The notes: a model not told the origin generated them from the sequence alone. A stretch of 64,000 bases of DNA from RGIG9115 sp045649825 (GCA_045649825.1 JAZRQO010000023.1:62001-126000); one strand, 5' to 3'. Shown: positions 23,850 through 31,958, counted from the first letter of the stretch. A program made the numbers and translations.

Positions 23850-25379
23850 ATGGGAGAAATTATAGCATTTGTTCTATACTTTATAGCAATGCTTGCTATT
23901 GGCGTTATTTTCTTCTTAAAAGGTAAGAATCAAAGTGGTGAAAAGGAATATTTCCTCGGTGGCAGAAGTATGGGCCCCTGGGTTACTGCAATGAGTGCTC
24001 AGGCGTCTGATATGAGTGCATGGCTTCTGATGGGACTGCCCGGAAGTATCTTAGCATTCGGTCTTGGTCAGGCATGGATTGGTATAGGTCTTGCAATCGG
24101 TACTATTGCAAACTGGATTATAGTTGCCAAAAGACTTCGTAAGTTCTCAAAGGCAGCAGGGGATTCAATCACCCTTCCTCAGTATCTTACAAACCGCTTT
24201 GCAACAAAGAGCTCAGCTCTTAAAATTATTTGTGCAGTAGTATTCCTTATAAGCTTCACAATATATGTTGCGTCGGCATTCTCTGCAGGCTCAAAGGTGT
24301 TTACTCAGTTGTTCCCAACACTTGATCCGATGGCGGCAATGATTATCTTTGCTGCAATTATTCTTGTGTATACATTCCTGGGCGGCTATAAGGCAGTTTG
24401 CTGGACGGACTTTTTCCAGGGTATGCTTATGCTTGTTGCACTTCTTGCAGTGCCCATTATGATTGTGGCTTCAGGAAATACTGACGTGGCACTCCTTGAT
24501 AAGGTTATAACAAACTCTGCAGGCGGGGAATTCAAGTTTGTATCTGATTTGTTCTCAGCTTCATGGCAGGAGATTGTTTCAGGTCTTGCATGGGGCCTTG
24601 GTTACTTTGGTATGCCGCATATACTTGTAAGATTTATGGCTATTGAAAAGCCCAGTATGATTAAAAAATCAGTAATTGTTGCTTCTGTATGGATTGTTCT
24701 TGCTCTCGGTGCTGCAATTCTTATTTCATACCTCGGCAGAATGTTTATTCTCGCAGATGGAACAGAGTTTGCCGCTTCTCTTCTCGGGGACGGTGGTGCA
24801 GGTCAGGAAATGATTTTCGTAATCCTTGCCCGTAAGCTCTTCACACCCTTTATTGCAGGTATACTTCTTGCGGCAATTATTGCAGCTTCAATGTCAACTG
24901 CAGACTCACAGCTTCTCGTGGCATCATCATCATTCACAAGTGATATTTATAAGCCAATAATCAAGAAAAATGCTTCTGATAAGGAGCTTTTGTGGGTAGG
25001 AAGAATAGTTGTTGTTATCGTTTCAATCGTTGCATTCTTTATTGCAAGCAGTAAGGGCGAAGCTGCAGCGGCTATTATGAACCTTGTATCAAATGCATGG
25101 GGTATCTTCGGTGCCGCATTCGGACCTGTTGTTATCCTTTCACTGTTCTGGAAGAGAACTACATATGCAGGTGCTGTTGCTTCAATCGTAGCAGGTGCAG
25201 TTGTAGATATTGTATGGTTTACAACATCTATCGGTGCAACAACGGGAATATATGAGCTTCTTCCCGGATTTATTGTTGCCTTTGTTGTGTGCGTAGTAGT
25301 TTCATTAATCACCAAAGCTCCCTCACAGGATGTTATGGCAATTTACGAAGCGGCAACATCAAAAGAAATTGATGATTAA
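23850..25379 (+). CDS. putP: Sodium/proline symporter
   Basis: The 509-residue sodium:solute symporter (SSS family) has about 13 membrane helices. The segment GKNQSGEKEYFLGGRSMGPW, then VTAMSAQASDMSAWLLMGLP near residue 50, is the family signature with the sodium- and substrate-binding residues of PutP. Further landmarks are GLAWGLGYFGMPHILVRFMA near residue 245 and ASMSTADSQLLVASSSFTSD near residue 350. Length equals PutP. It has its own promoter and terminator, with no proline catabolic genes nearby, so uptake may serve osmoprotection or general nutrition. Confidence 0.93.
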   Translation: MGEIIAFVLYFIAMLAIGVIFFLKGKNQSGEKEYFLGGRSMGPWVTAMSAQASDMSAWLLMGLPGSILAFGLGQAWIGIGLAIGTIANWIIVAKRLRKFSKAAGDSITLPQYLTNRFATKSSALKIICAVVFLISFTIYVASAFSAGSKVFTQLFPTLDPMAAMIIFAAIILVYTFLGGYKAVCWTDFFQGMLMLVALLAVPIMIVASGNTDVALLDKVITNSAGGEFKFVSDLFSASWQEIVSGLAWGLGYFGMPHILVRFMAIEKPSMIKKSVIVASVWIVLALGAAILISYLGRMFILADGTEFAASLLGDGGAGQEMIFVILARKLFTPFIAGILLAAIIAASMSTADSQLLVASSSFTSDIYKPIIKKNASDKELLWVGRIVVVIVSIVAFFIASSKGEAAAAIMNLVSNAWGIFGAAFGPVVILSLFWKRTTYAGAVASIVAGAVVDIVWFTTSIGATTGIYELLPGFIVAFVVCVVVSLITKAPSQDVMAIYEAATSKEIDD

Positions 25380-25390
25380 TTATTATACCA

Positions 25391-25425
25391 AAAACCTCTC
25401 GGAATATATTTCTGAGAGGTTTTTT
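25391..25425 (+). terminator. Terminator of putP
   Basis: The stem AAAACCTCTC with GAGAGGTTTT is followed by further T residues. Confidence 0.88.
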
Positions 25426-25455
25426 GAGTTATTCTACGAAAATCTTTGAATGACG

Positions 25456-25484
25456 TTGACAAAATTTTACTTACTCGGTATAAT
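25456..25484 (+). promoter_or_regulatory. Promoter of the MATE gene
   Basis: TTGACA (25456-25461) and TATAAT (25479-25484) are 17 bp apart, a perfect consensus match directly before the AGGGGGA ribosome site. Confidence 0.9.
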
Positions 25485-25504
25485 ATAATTAAGGGGGAAT
25501 ACCG

Positions 25505-26875
25505 ATGTCAGCTATGAGCAATACTTTAATTACAGATTTTACAGAAGGTAATATAACAGGCAAACTTTACAGGTTTGCCTTTCCGCTTTTTTTGTCAAGC
25601 TTATTGCAGGTTGTATATAATATGGTGGATATGATTGTTGTGGGCCATGTTATGGGAAAGGTAGGGCTTTCCGCGGTTGCCGTGGGCGGTGACGTTAGTA
25701 ATTTCCTCACATTCCTTGCCATGGGCTTTTGCAATGCGGGGCAGGTTATAATCAGTCAGTACATAGGTGCGGGAAAGAGAAGTGACCTTGGACGGTTTAT
25801 AAGCACGATGTTTTCGTCTTTAATGATTTGTGCCATTATTTTAAGCGGTGTTTTCATTGTTTTGAGAGTACCTGTTTTAAACCTTATGAATACACCTCTC
25901 GAGGCGTTTTCGGAGGCACTTGCTTATTCCACAATCTGTATTTCAGGCTCAGTATTTATTTACGGATATAATATTACAAGTGCAGTAATGCGGGGTATGG
26001 GTGATTCAAAAAATCCTTTTATTTTTGTGGCACTGGCTTCTGTTATAAACATTATTCTTGATATTATATTTGTGGCATGTATGAAAATGGGAGCTGCAGG
26101 TGCGGCGTATGCTACGGTTATAAGTCAGGCGATAAGCTTTATCCTGTGCAGTATTTTTATACTTCGAAACAGGGAAAAGTACAGTATGACTGTTAAATTC
26201 CGTGACTTTTTGCGACCGGACCTTTCAATGTTTATAAGTCTTGCAAAGCTTGGAGTGCCTATGGCGATAAAGAGTGCATCAATTCATTTTTCAAAGCTCT
26301 TTGTAAACTCCTGGATAAACTCTTACGGTGTTGCGGTTTCTGCATTTGCGGGAATTGCGGCAAAGCTGAGTGCCGTAAGCAATCTTATTTCAAATTCCCT
26401 TAACACTGCAGGCTCATCCATGGTAGGGCAGAATATAGGTGCAAAAAAGTTCAAAAGAGTACCTATGATAATGAAATCCGTATTCTTCACGGTGTTTGGG
26501 ATTTCAACGCTTATGTCGGTGGCAATTCTTATATTCCCAGAAGCTATTTTCTCGGTGTTCACTACTGACGGTGCGGTAATGGAGGTGGCAATGGAATATA
26601 TCCCCATTGCAGTGCTGATGTTCTACGGAAGTGCGGCACGTGCACCTATGAATGCTTTTCTGAACGGAAGCGGAAATTACAGAATAAACTTCGTTACTGC
26701 TATTCTTGACGGAATAGTTATGCGTATAGGGCTTTCCGTGTTCTTTGGACTTACAATGAAGCTTGGATATTCAGGTTTCTGGCTTGGTGATGCTCTCGCA
26801 GGCTTTACACCACTGTGGATAGGAATAGTATTCTATCTCAAAGGAAGCTGGAGAAAGAATGCACTCACAAAGTGA
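25505..26875 (+). CDS. MATE-family efflux transporter
   Basis: The 456-residue protein has twelve predicted membrane helices in two similar halves. The first helix region (FAFPLFLSSLLQVVYNMVDM, then IVVGHVMGKVGLSAVAVGG) is diagnostic for MATE proteins of the DinF/NorM type, and the second half has KLGVPMAIKSASIHFSKLFV near residue 250. MATE pumps export cationic drugs or metabolites using sodium or protons, and specificity cannot be read here. It starts at the ATG seven nt after AGGGGGA. Its stop codon lies in a perfect inverted repeat. Confidence 0.93.
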   Translation: MSAMSNTLITDFTEGNITGKLYRFAFPLFLSSLLQVVYNMVDMIVVGHVMGKVGLSAVAVGGDVSNFLTFLAMGFCNAGQVIISQYIGAGKRSDLGRFISTMFSSLMICAIILSGVFIVLRVPVLNLMNTPLEAFSEALAYSTICISGSVFIYGYNITSAVMRGMGDSKNPFIFVALASVINIILDIIFVACMKMGAAGAAYATVISQAISFILCSIFILRNREKYSMTVKFRDFLRPDLSMFISLAKLGVPMAIKSASIHFSKLFVNSWINSYGVAVSAFAGIAAKLSAVSNLISNSLNTAGSSMVGQNIGAKKFKRVPMIMKSVFFTVFGISTLMSVAILIFPEAIFSVFTTDGAVMEVAMEYIPIAVLMFYGSAARAPMNAFLNGSGNYRINFVTAILDGIVMRIGLSVFFGLTMKLGYSGFWLGDALAGFTPLWIGIVFYLKGSWRKNALTK

Positions 26876-26898
26876 GTTTGAGAACTCACTTTGTGAGT
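26863..26898. repeat. Perfect 16-bp inverted repeat spanning the MATE stop codon
   Basis: Arms ACTCACAAAGTGAGTT and AACTCACTTTGTGAGT are separated by TGAG. The left arm includes the last codons and stop of the MATE gene. No T run follows, so it is not a standard terminator. A smaller GCTTTGC/GCAAAGC hairpin follows near 26926. Confidence 0.8.
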
Positions 26899-26964
26899 TA
26901 AATGAATAATGAATAATTATGGTGGCTTTGCTTTCGCAAAGCTTTTATGTAACGGAGGTAGTTT

Positions 26965-27837
26965 ATGATTGATCAGCTTAAGGGATTAAAGTGGCAGAAT
27001 TTTTTGGTTTTGTTTTTTGCGGGATGTATAAACGCTTTTGGAGTTACGGTGTTTCTGGCTCCTGTAAAGCTTTACGACAGCGGTATATCAGGAACGTCTA
27101 TACTTCTTTCTCAGCTTACGCCTGAGATTTGGAGCTTATCTGTTTTCCTTTTAATCCTGAACATTCCCCTTTTCTTGTTCGGGCTTAAAAAGCAGGGGGT
27201 AGTGTTTACAGTGTATTCTCTTTTTACTGTGGCTGTATATTCATGGGCGTCCTGGATGATTACAAATGTTCTTCCTATCGATGTGAGTATGGCATCACCT
27301 CTGGCAGGTGAAGATTTACTTCTTTGCGCACTGTTCGGTGGTATGATTTCAGGTGTGGGGAGCGGTCTTACCATCCGAAACGGCGGAGCAATTGACGGCG
27401 TTGAAGTTATGGCGGTTATCTTTTCAAAAAGGCTTAATATAACTGTGGGTACTTTTGTTATGATATACAATATTATTCTTTATGTTGTATGCGGAATAGC
27501 AATGAATAGCTGGATTTTGCCCCTTTACTCAATAGTAACCTATGCGGCGGGGCTTAAAACAATTGACTTCGTTGTAGAAGGTCTTGATCGTTCTAAGGCG
27601 GTTATGATAATAACTGAAATGCCCCAGGAGATAAGTGACGCTCTGATTGAAGAATTCCACTGCGGAACAACAAGAATTGAAGGCGTTGGCGGCTACTCTA
27701 ACTCAACAAAATATATTATATATTTCGTTGTAAACAGATTTCAGATTTATAAAATGAGAACAATAATCCACACAATAGACCCGAAAGCATTTTTCACCAT
27801 AAGCGAAGTAGCCGACGTATTTAAAAGTAATGAATAA
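26965..27837 (+). CDS. YitT-family membrane protein (DUF161/DUF2179)
   Basis: The 290-residue protein has five to six N-terminal membrane segments (starting FLVLFFAGCINAFGVTVFLA) and a soluble C-terminal DUF2179 domain from about residue 210 (KAVMIITEMPQEISDALIEE, then HCGTTRIEGVGGYSNSTK). The loop ISGVGSGLTIRNGGAIDGVE near residue 128 is typical of the family. YitT proteins are widespread in Firmicutes with unproven transport function. A GGAGGT site precedes the ATG by 7 nt. A repeat element begins directly after the stop codon. Confidence 0.9.
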   Translation: MIDQLKGLKWQNFLVLFFAGCINAFGVTVFLAPVKLYDSGISGTSILLSQLTPEIWSLSVFLLILNIPLFLFGLKKQGVVFTVYSLFTVAVYSWASWMITNVLPIDVSMASPLAGEDLLLCALFGGMISGVGSGLTIRNGGAIDGVEVMAVIFSKRLNITVGTFVMIYNIILYVVCGIAMNSWILPLYSIVTYAAGLKTIDFVVEGLDRSKAVMIITEMPQEISDALIEEFHCGTTRIEGVGGYSNSTKYIIYFVVNRFQIYKMRTIIHTIDPKAFFTISEVADVFKSNE

Positions 27838-28251
27838 GGGGATGTTTAAAAATGCACAGACCGTTCAATGGCTCTAAATAAGCATTTATAAGTATCAAAA
27901 AGCGAGAAAACTTATAAATTATGGTAGAAATCCGCAAATTTGCGGATTTCTCTTAATTTTATGCCATTGAAAGCAGTGGTGTTACCCAAATTAAAATTTG
28001 GAACACTGTTGCATGGGTGTCGTTTACCAAATCGAAGATTTGGACTTCACCGCATACGAACGAAACTCACCACTCGACGTACCAACGTACGCCTTAGCAG
28101 TTGCGTTACCCAAATCAAAGATTTGGAACGCTGTTGCATAGGTGTCGTTTACCAAATTGAAGATTTGGACTCCACCGCAGGGCAAGGTATTATGCGGCTT
28201 AGGCGCATAATACTTCGTTTCGTCCGTTCTGCACTATTTTTAACCATCCCC
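27838..28251. repeat. Modular hairpin repeat, copy A (414 bp)
   Basis: It is bounded by GGGGATG and CATCCCC, with inner ends TTTAAAAATGCACAGACC on the left and GTTCTGCACTATTTTTAA on the right as inverted partners. It contains the family blocks CAATGGC, hairpin GAAATCCGC/GCGGATTTC, core CTCGACGTAC/GTACGCCTT and hairpin GTATTATGCG/CGCATAATAC. Compared with the 0.2-kb copies it is expanded by four CCAAAT(C/T)-GATTTGG-type hairpins in two similar blocks. The one open frame inside (near 27940-28266) is repeat sequence, not a gene. Confidence 0.75.
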
Positions 28252-28297
28252 TGGATTGTGGGTTGACTTTATAAACAGCCATTTAGGTTTGCTTTAT

Positions 28298-28330
28298 TTA
28301 AAAATGCGGAGTGTCATTCTGACACTCCGC
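28298..28330 (-). terminator. Terminator of murC
   Basis: The stem GCGGAGTGTCA/TGACACTCCGC with a 3-nt loop is followed on the minus strand by ATTTTTA. It overlaps the last murC codons. Confidence 0.88.
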
Positions 28331-29699
28331 AAATCATTGGTCCGAGTTCTGTTACTGTTCCAGCGCCCATGGTGAATACTATGTCACCTTTTCGGGCGTT
28401 TTCTTTTACATACTTTACAATATTGTCAAATCCCTTAATATATTTTGCATTAACGCCACGTGCTTTTATAGCTTCTGCAAGAGCTTCCGAGGTGGTTACT
28501 CCGTCGGGCAGCTCACGTGCGGCGTAGATGTCCGAGAGAATTATCTCATCTGCCTTGTCGAAGGCTTCTAAAAATTCATTCCACAGGGTTTTTGTTCTTG
28601 TATAGGTATGAGGCTCAAAAATGCAGATTATTCTGCCGTGAGGCATTGACGAAGCGGCATTCAGAGTTGCTTTGATTTCGGTGGGGTGGTGGGCGTAGTC
28701 GTCAATTACCACCGCACCATTACAGTAACCCTTTTGTTCAAAACGGCGGTGAGTTCCTTTAAAGCTTTCTATGCCTTTAACCGCTTTTTCAATATCTGCT
28801 CCGAGAGTTCTGCAAACTGCAATTGTTGCAAGGGCATTTTGCACGTTATGCTCGCCTGGTACGTTCAGCTTTATATTGCAGAGCTTTTCTCCTCTTTCAA
28901 AGCAGTCGAACTGAGGGTAGCCGTCTACATATATAATATTTTCAGCACTGTATTCAAAATCGCCTATGCCGTAGTAAATAACACGGCAGCCTGAGTTTTT
29001 CAGTGCTTTTTGTATGTTCTCATCCTCACCCCAGGCGATTGTAATGCCTATATCTTTAGTCAGGAGTGCATAGCTTCTGAAGCTGTTTATAATGTCGTCA
29101 AGGTCTTTGAAAAAGTCCAGATGGTCTTCTTCAATGTTTGTAATAAGCGAAACCGTGGGGAAGAATTTTAAAAAGCTGTTGGTATATTCGCAGGCCTCTG
29201 TTACAAAGAATTCCTTTGAGCCCGTTCTGATGTTACCGCCTATAAGGTCAAGCTCTCCGCCTATGCTTATTGTTGGGTCAAGCTCTGAATTTATAAGGGC
29301 GTGAGCCAGCATAGAGGTGGTGGTGGTTTTTCCGTGAGTTCCTGCAACGCCCACACAGTTTTTATATGTTTTCATAATGGCACCCAGCATTTCTGCTCTG
29401 TCGATAAGACGGACGCCTTGTTTTTTTGATGCTATAATTTCAGGGTTATCTCCATGTACAGCTGCCGTGTATACCACAAGCTCTGCACCGCTTATATTTT
29501 CTTCCCTGTGTCCTATGTACACCGCAGCACCTAAAGAGGATAATTTATTAGTTATGGTGCTTTCGCTTCTGTCGGAGCCTGTAACCTTATAACCGTTTTG
29601 AAGCATAATCTGCGCAATTCCGCTCATACTAATGCCACCGATACCGATAAAATGTATATGACTGCCGGGTTTCAGCTCGCTGATGTCAAATCTCTTCAT
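28314..29699 (-). CDS. murC: UDP-N-acetylmuramate--L-alanine ligase
   Basis: The 461-residue enzyme adds L-alanine to UDP-MurNAc, the first step of the peptidoglycan stem peptide. It shows the N-terminal Rossmann start HIHFIGIGGISMSGIAQIML, the ATP loop GVAGTHGKTTTTSMLAHAL near residue 107, ITNIEEDHLDFFKD near residue 170, and the C-terminal domain start GTHRRFEQKGYCNGAVVIDD then YAHHPTEI near residue 330. The ATG at 29699 follows a GGGGGA site. A longer frame upstream begins in a hydrophobic, unrelated stretch and was rejected. It is monocistronic. Confidence 0.96.
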   Translation of the reverse strand: MKRFDISELKPGSHIHFIGIGGISMSGIAQIMLQNGYKVTGSDRSESTITNKLSSLGAAVYIGHREENISGAELVVYTAAVHGDNPEIIASKKQGVRLIDRAEMLGAIMKTYKNCVGVAGTHGKTTTTSMLAHALINSELDPTISIGGELDLIGGNIRTGSKEFFVTEACEYTNSFLKFFPTVSLITNIEEDHLDFFKDLDDIINSFRSYALLTKDIGITIAWGEDENIQKALKNSGCRVIYYGIGDFEYSAENIIYVDGYPQFDCFERGEKLCNIKLNVPGEHNVQNALATIAVCRTLGADIEKAVKGIESFKGTHRRFEQKGYCNGAVVIDDYAHHPTEIKATLNAASSMPHGRIICIFEPHTYTRTKTLWNEFLEAFDKADEIILSDIYAARELPDGVTTSEALAEAIKARGVNAKYIKGFDNIVKYVKENARKGDIVFTMGAGTVTELGPMICGVSE

Positions 29700-29840
29700 T
29701 TGATTAAATCCCCCATTTCTTTCTATGTCTATAATTATATACCTTAAGGAAAAAAATGAAAATAGAAAAAAACAATTTTGACAAAGTGCATAAAATATTC
29801 CGTATGTTTTGTGCAATATCGTAAAAGTTATACAGTTCTA

Positions 29841-29869
29841 TTGACAAAAAAAATGAAAAATAGTAAAAT
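29841..29869 (+). promoter_or_regulatory. Promoter of spoVG
   Basis: TTGACA (29841-29846) and TAAAAT (29864-29869) are 17 bp apart. Confidence 0.8.
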
Positions 29870-29920
29870 TAGAGTAGTGTTTTAACAAACCTGTTAAAAA
29901 TTGAAGGGAGAAGGATTACC

Positions 29921-30193
29921 TTGGAGATTACAGACGTAAAGGTAAAATTGGTTAATGCGGAAAGTAAGATGAAGGCAGTTGCTTCTGTAACCTTTGATGA
30001 TGCTTTTGTAGTACATGACATTAAAATAATCGAGGGTCAGGAAAAGCTATTCACGGCAATGCCCAGCAGAAAAACTCCGGAAAACGAGTTTAAGGATATT
30101 GCCCATCCAATCAACTCAGCTATGCGAAGAACTTTAGAGGATGCAGTTATCGCTAAGTATCAGGAAGTCGTTTCTGAAGGCGATGCTGAATAA
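29921..30193 (+). CDS. spoVG: Septation/sporulation regulator SpoVG
   Basis: The 90-residue protein is an RNA/DNA-binding regulator that affects sporulation septation, cell envelope and virulence genes in Firmicutes. The family core is obvious: EITDVKVKLVNAESKMKAVA at the start, VTFDDAFVVHDIKIIEG, and FTAMPSRKTPENEFKDIAHP near residue 47. The start is TTG, 8 nt after GGGAGAAGGA, as in several spoVG genes. It has its own promoter and terminator. It supports a Firmicutes origin but does not prove that the organism sporulates. Confidence 0.95.
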   Translation: MEITDVKVKLVNAESKMKAVASVTFDDAFVVHDIKIIEGQEKLFTAMPSRKTPENEFKDIAHPINSAMRRTLEDAVIAKYQEVVSEGDAE

Positions 30194-30213
30194 ATTATTT
30201 ACTGCATAAAAGG

Positions 30214-30262
30214 AAAAAAGGTTCAGTCACAGAAATAACATGTGACGGGACCTTCTTTTTTT
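30214..30262 (+). terminator. Terminator of spoVG
   Basis: A long imperfect stem (AAGGTTC-GTCAC with GTGAC-GGACCTT) is followed by seven T. Confidence 0.85.
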
Positions 30263-30464
30263 GGCAAAGGCGAACAATATAGATGCAAGAAATATAAAGC
30301 TGAATTTTGCACATTCGTGCAAAGCGAAATTATTGCTCCGCAATAGCTAAATTGTTTTTTCAAAACAGCTAAATTAAATTCGCCAAAGCTGACCGAAGGT
30401 CAATTTAGCTACGAAGTAATTTAGCGTGCGTAGCACAGTTGGCTTGCGTTAGCGAATTTAGCTG
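30263..30464. repeat. Non-coding hairpin-rich block with GCTAAATT boxes
   Basis: The region holds short hairpins (TTGCAC-ATTC-GTGCAA, ATTGC-TCC-GCAAT, TGACC-GAA-GGTCA) separated by repeated GCTAAATT, AATTTAGC or near variants, and ends with GCGAATTTAGCTG. It has no coding potential. It resembles the style of the other repeats in the window but shares no long match with them. Confidence 0.55.
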
Positions 30465-30504
30465 AAAAAAAGACATTATTCTTTATCGAATAATGTCTTT
30501 TTTT
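30465..30504 (-). terminator. Terminator of the five-tRNA operon
   Basis: Perfect arms AAAAAAAGACATTATTC/GAATAATGTCTTTTTTT with a 6-nt loop follow tRNA-Cys on the minus strand. Confidence 0.92.
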
Positions 30505-30505
30505 C

Positions 30506-30580
30506 TGGAGGTGCCACCCGGATTTGAACCGGGGAATAAAGGTGTTGCAGACCTTGGCCTTACCAGTTGGCTATGGCACC
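30506..30580 (-). tRNA. tRNA-Cys (anticodon GCA)
   Basis: Acceptor arms are GGTGCCA/TGGCACC with encoded CCA. The anticodon loop contains TGCAA, the T-loop is GGTTCAAATCC. It is last in the operon. Confidence 0.96.
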
Positions 30581-30619
30581 GATTAAAACAAAAGACGCTG
30601 TATGCGTCTTTTGTATGTT

Positions 30620-30694
30620 TGGAGCGGAAGACGAGATTCGAACTCGCGACGTTCACCTTGGCAAGGTGACGCTCTACCACTGAGCCACTCCCGC
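30620..30694 (-). tRNA. tRNA-Gly (anticodon GCC), copy 2
   Basis: It is identical over all 75 nt to the solitary copy at 15940-16014, including the encoded CCA. Confidence 0.97.
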
Positions 30695-30719
30695 ATAAGC
30701 TCTTTTGTAAAAAAGAACT

Positions 30720-30795
30720 TGGTGCCTCCGAGTGGAATCGAACCACTGACACAGGGATTTTCAGTCCCTTGCTCTACCGACTGAGCTACAGAGGC
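30720..30795 (-). tRNA. tRNA-Phe (anticodon GAA)
   Basis: Acceptor arms GCCTCTG/CGGAGGC are followed by ACCA. The anticodon loop is CTGAAAA in AGGGA/TCCCT. Confidence 0.96.
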
Positions 30796-30814
30796 ATATT
30801 GAACAGAAAAAAAA

Positions 30815-30891
30815 TGGCGACCCGGATGGGGCTCGAACCCACGACCTCTAGCGTGACAGGCTAGCGTTCTAACCAACTGAACTACCGGGCC
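30815..30891 (-). tRNA. tRNA-Asp (anticodon GTC)
   Basis: Acceptor arms GGCCCGG/CCGGGTC are followed by GCCA. The anticodon loop CTGTCAC lies in CTAGC/GCTAG. Confidence 0.96.
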
Positions 30892-30893
30892 AT

Positions 30894-30969
30894 TGGTGGG
30901 AGTTACAGGGCTCGAACCTGTGACATCCTGCTTGTAAGGCAGACGCTCTCCCAGCTGAGCTAAACTCCC
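30894..30969 (-). tRNA. tRNA-Val (anticodon TAC)
   Basis: Acceptor arms GGGAGTT/AACTCCC are followed by ACCA. The anticodon loop CTTACAA lies in CTGC/GCAG. It is first in the operon, and only 2 nt separate it from tRNA-Asp. Confidence 0.96.
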
Positions 30970-31015
30970 GTATTTTTCTGTTCAAAAACGTCGTCATTAT
31001 TTAACGACGAAATTT

Positions 31016-31044
31016 ATTATAGCATAGGGGTGCCTGTTTGTCAA
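31016..31044 (-). promoter_or_regulatory. Promoter of the five-tRNA operon
   Basis: On the minus strand, TTGACA (31044-31039) and TATAAT (31021-31016) are 17 bp apart, with a GC-rich discriminator-like spacer. Confidence 0.9.
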
Positions 31045-31304
31045 CACTTTTTTTGTATTTTTTTCAGCATTGTATAACTTTGCTAATGATTTTTTTGTTT
31101 TTATTTATGCATTGTTGTAAATGTGACAAGAATACCCTCTTAAACCAACTTTATATATGTTTTTTATTACTTTATTTTCTACTATCATTGTGTATAAATA
31201 TGTGGTTATTCTGTGTGAATTACAGGTATTTTTTGTAATATTATCAATGTGAAAATATAAAAGGGCGGTTTCTTTTACGCAAATTATGCAAGCTAAAATT
31301 TATA
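31045..31304. other. AT-rich spacer between divergent tRNA and rnpB promoters
   Basis: No gene, hairpin or repeat of note was found. The short open frames here are T-rich and lack ribosome-binding sites. Confidence 0.6.
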
Positions 31305-31333
31305 TTGACACAGAATAAAAATTGTGTTAGAAT
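31305..31333 (+). promoter_or_regulatory. Promoter of rnpB
   Basis: TTGACA (31305-31310) and TAGAAT (31328-31333) are 17 bp apart, eight bp before the RNA. Confidence 0.88.
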
Positions 31334-31340
31334 ATACAGC

Positions 31341-31870
31341 GAGTAATTCAGACGGTTGCGGGCGAATTATCGCCTGAGGAAAGTCCGGGCTCCATAGAGC
31401 AAGGGTGCCGGCTAACGGCCGGTGGAAGCGATTCCAAGGATAGTGCAACAGAGAATGGATGGGAAGTATTGGCGGAAAAATAGTGTAGAACAACCGATAC
31501 GAAGTATAATGCGCTTGCGCATTATACCTTGCCCGAAGGCGTACATTTGTACGTCAAGTGGTGAGTAGCGTTTGTAATTCAATGGCATAAATAAAAGAAA
31601 TACGCTTTGCGTATTTCTACCGTAATTAATACGATATATAAAAACTGCCATTGAATGGTCTGTGCATTTTTACCCAATACCCGATTGTGGAAATGTGTGG
31701 TAAGAGCACACAGGGACGATGGCGACTGAAGTCCCGTGTAAACCCCACCCGGAGCAACCCGAGGGAACAATAGCCTGCTCGGCTTCCCGACAAGGGGCTT
31801 GAGATTTGCGGCAACGCAGATACCAGATAGATAATCGTCAAATACAGAACCCGGCTTACAGAATTGCTCA
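31341..31870 (+). ncRNA. rnpB: RNase P RNA (class A) with a 201-nt insert in P12
   Basis: This is the catalytic RNA of RNase P, which trims tRNA 5' ends. The conserved GAGGAAAGTCCGGGCTCC block is near 31376, GTGCAACAGAGAA near 31443, GGTAAGAGCACACAG near 31700, and AGAACCCGGCTTACAG near the 3' end. P1 is formed by GAGTAATTC (31341-31349) and GAATTGCTC (31861-31869). Without the insert (31473-31673) the RNA would be about 329 nt, a normal class A length. The insert lies between GTATTGG (31466-31472) and CCAATAC (31674-31680), which pair to continue P12. The rest appears intact, so the RNA is probably functional. Confidence 0.93.
31473..31673 (+). repeat. Modular hairpin repeat, copy B, inside rnpB P12
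   Basis: It starts CGGAAAAATAGTGTAGAAC and ends GGTCTGTGCATTTTTAC, inverted partners of the family ends. Inner blocks in order are hairpin GTATAATGCGC-TT-GCGCATTATAC, the core GCCCGAAGGCGTAC-ATTT-GTACGTC, AATGGC, hairpin GAAATACG-CTTT-GCGTATTTC, and GCCATTGAATGG. Confidence 0.85.
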
Positions 31871-31882
31871 TTTTTTTAAAAA

Positions 31883-31911
31883 GAACGGAACTGAAAGGTT
31901 TCGTTTTTTTG
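31883..31911 (+). terminator. Terminator of rnpB
   Basis: AACG-AAC pairs with GTT-CGTT around a GAAAG loop and is followed by T residues. A T run also follows P1 directly (31871-31877). Confidence 0.65.
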
Positions 31912-31915
31912 TTTT

Positions 31916-31950
31916 TTAAAAGACTGCTTCAAAGGTGAAGCAGTCTTTTA
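31916..31950 (-). terminator. Terminator of the pgk-tpiA-gpmI operon
   Basis: Arms AAAAGACTGCTTCA/TGAAGCAGTCTTTT with an AAGG loop lie 9 bp after the gpmI stop and can work in both directions. Confidence 0.9.
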
Positions 31951-31958
31951 AAAATATA

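Noticed and set aside
27940..28266. 108-codon open frame after the YitT gene
   Set aside because: It consists of repeated hairpin units of repeat copy A (RRTKLTTRRTNV-like low-complexity peptide) and has no ribosome-binding site.
30583..30876. Open frames of 90-97 codons over the tRNA cluster
   Set aside because: They are spurious translations through tRNA genes, with the typical peptide pattern that tRNAs give.
31038..31238. 66-codon open frame between the tRNA operon and rnpB
   Set aside because: Its start overlaps the tRNA promoter, its product is Phe/Leu/Cys from T-rich DNA, and no ribosome site is present.
31341..31870. Two separate RNAs or a broken rnpB
   Set aside because: The 3' half continues P12 by complementary bases on either side of the insert, and all universally conserved rnpB blocks including P1 are present, so one functional RNA is more likely.
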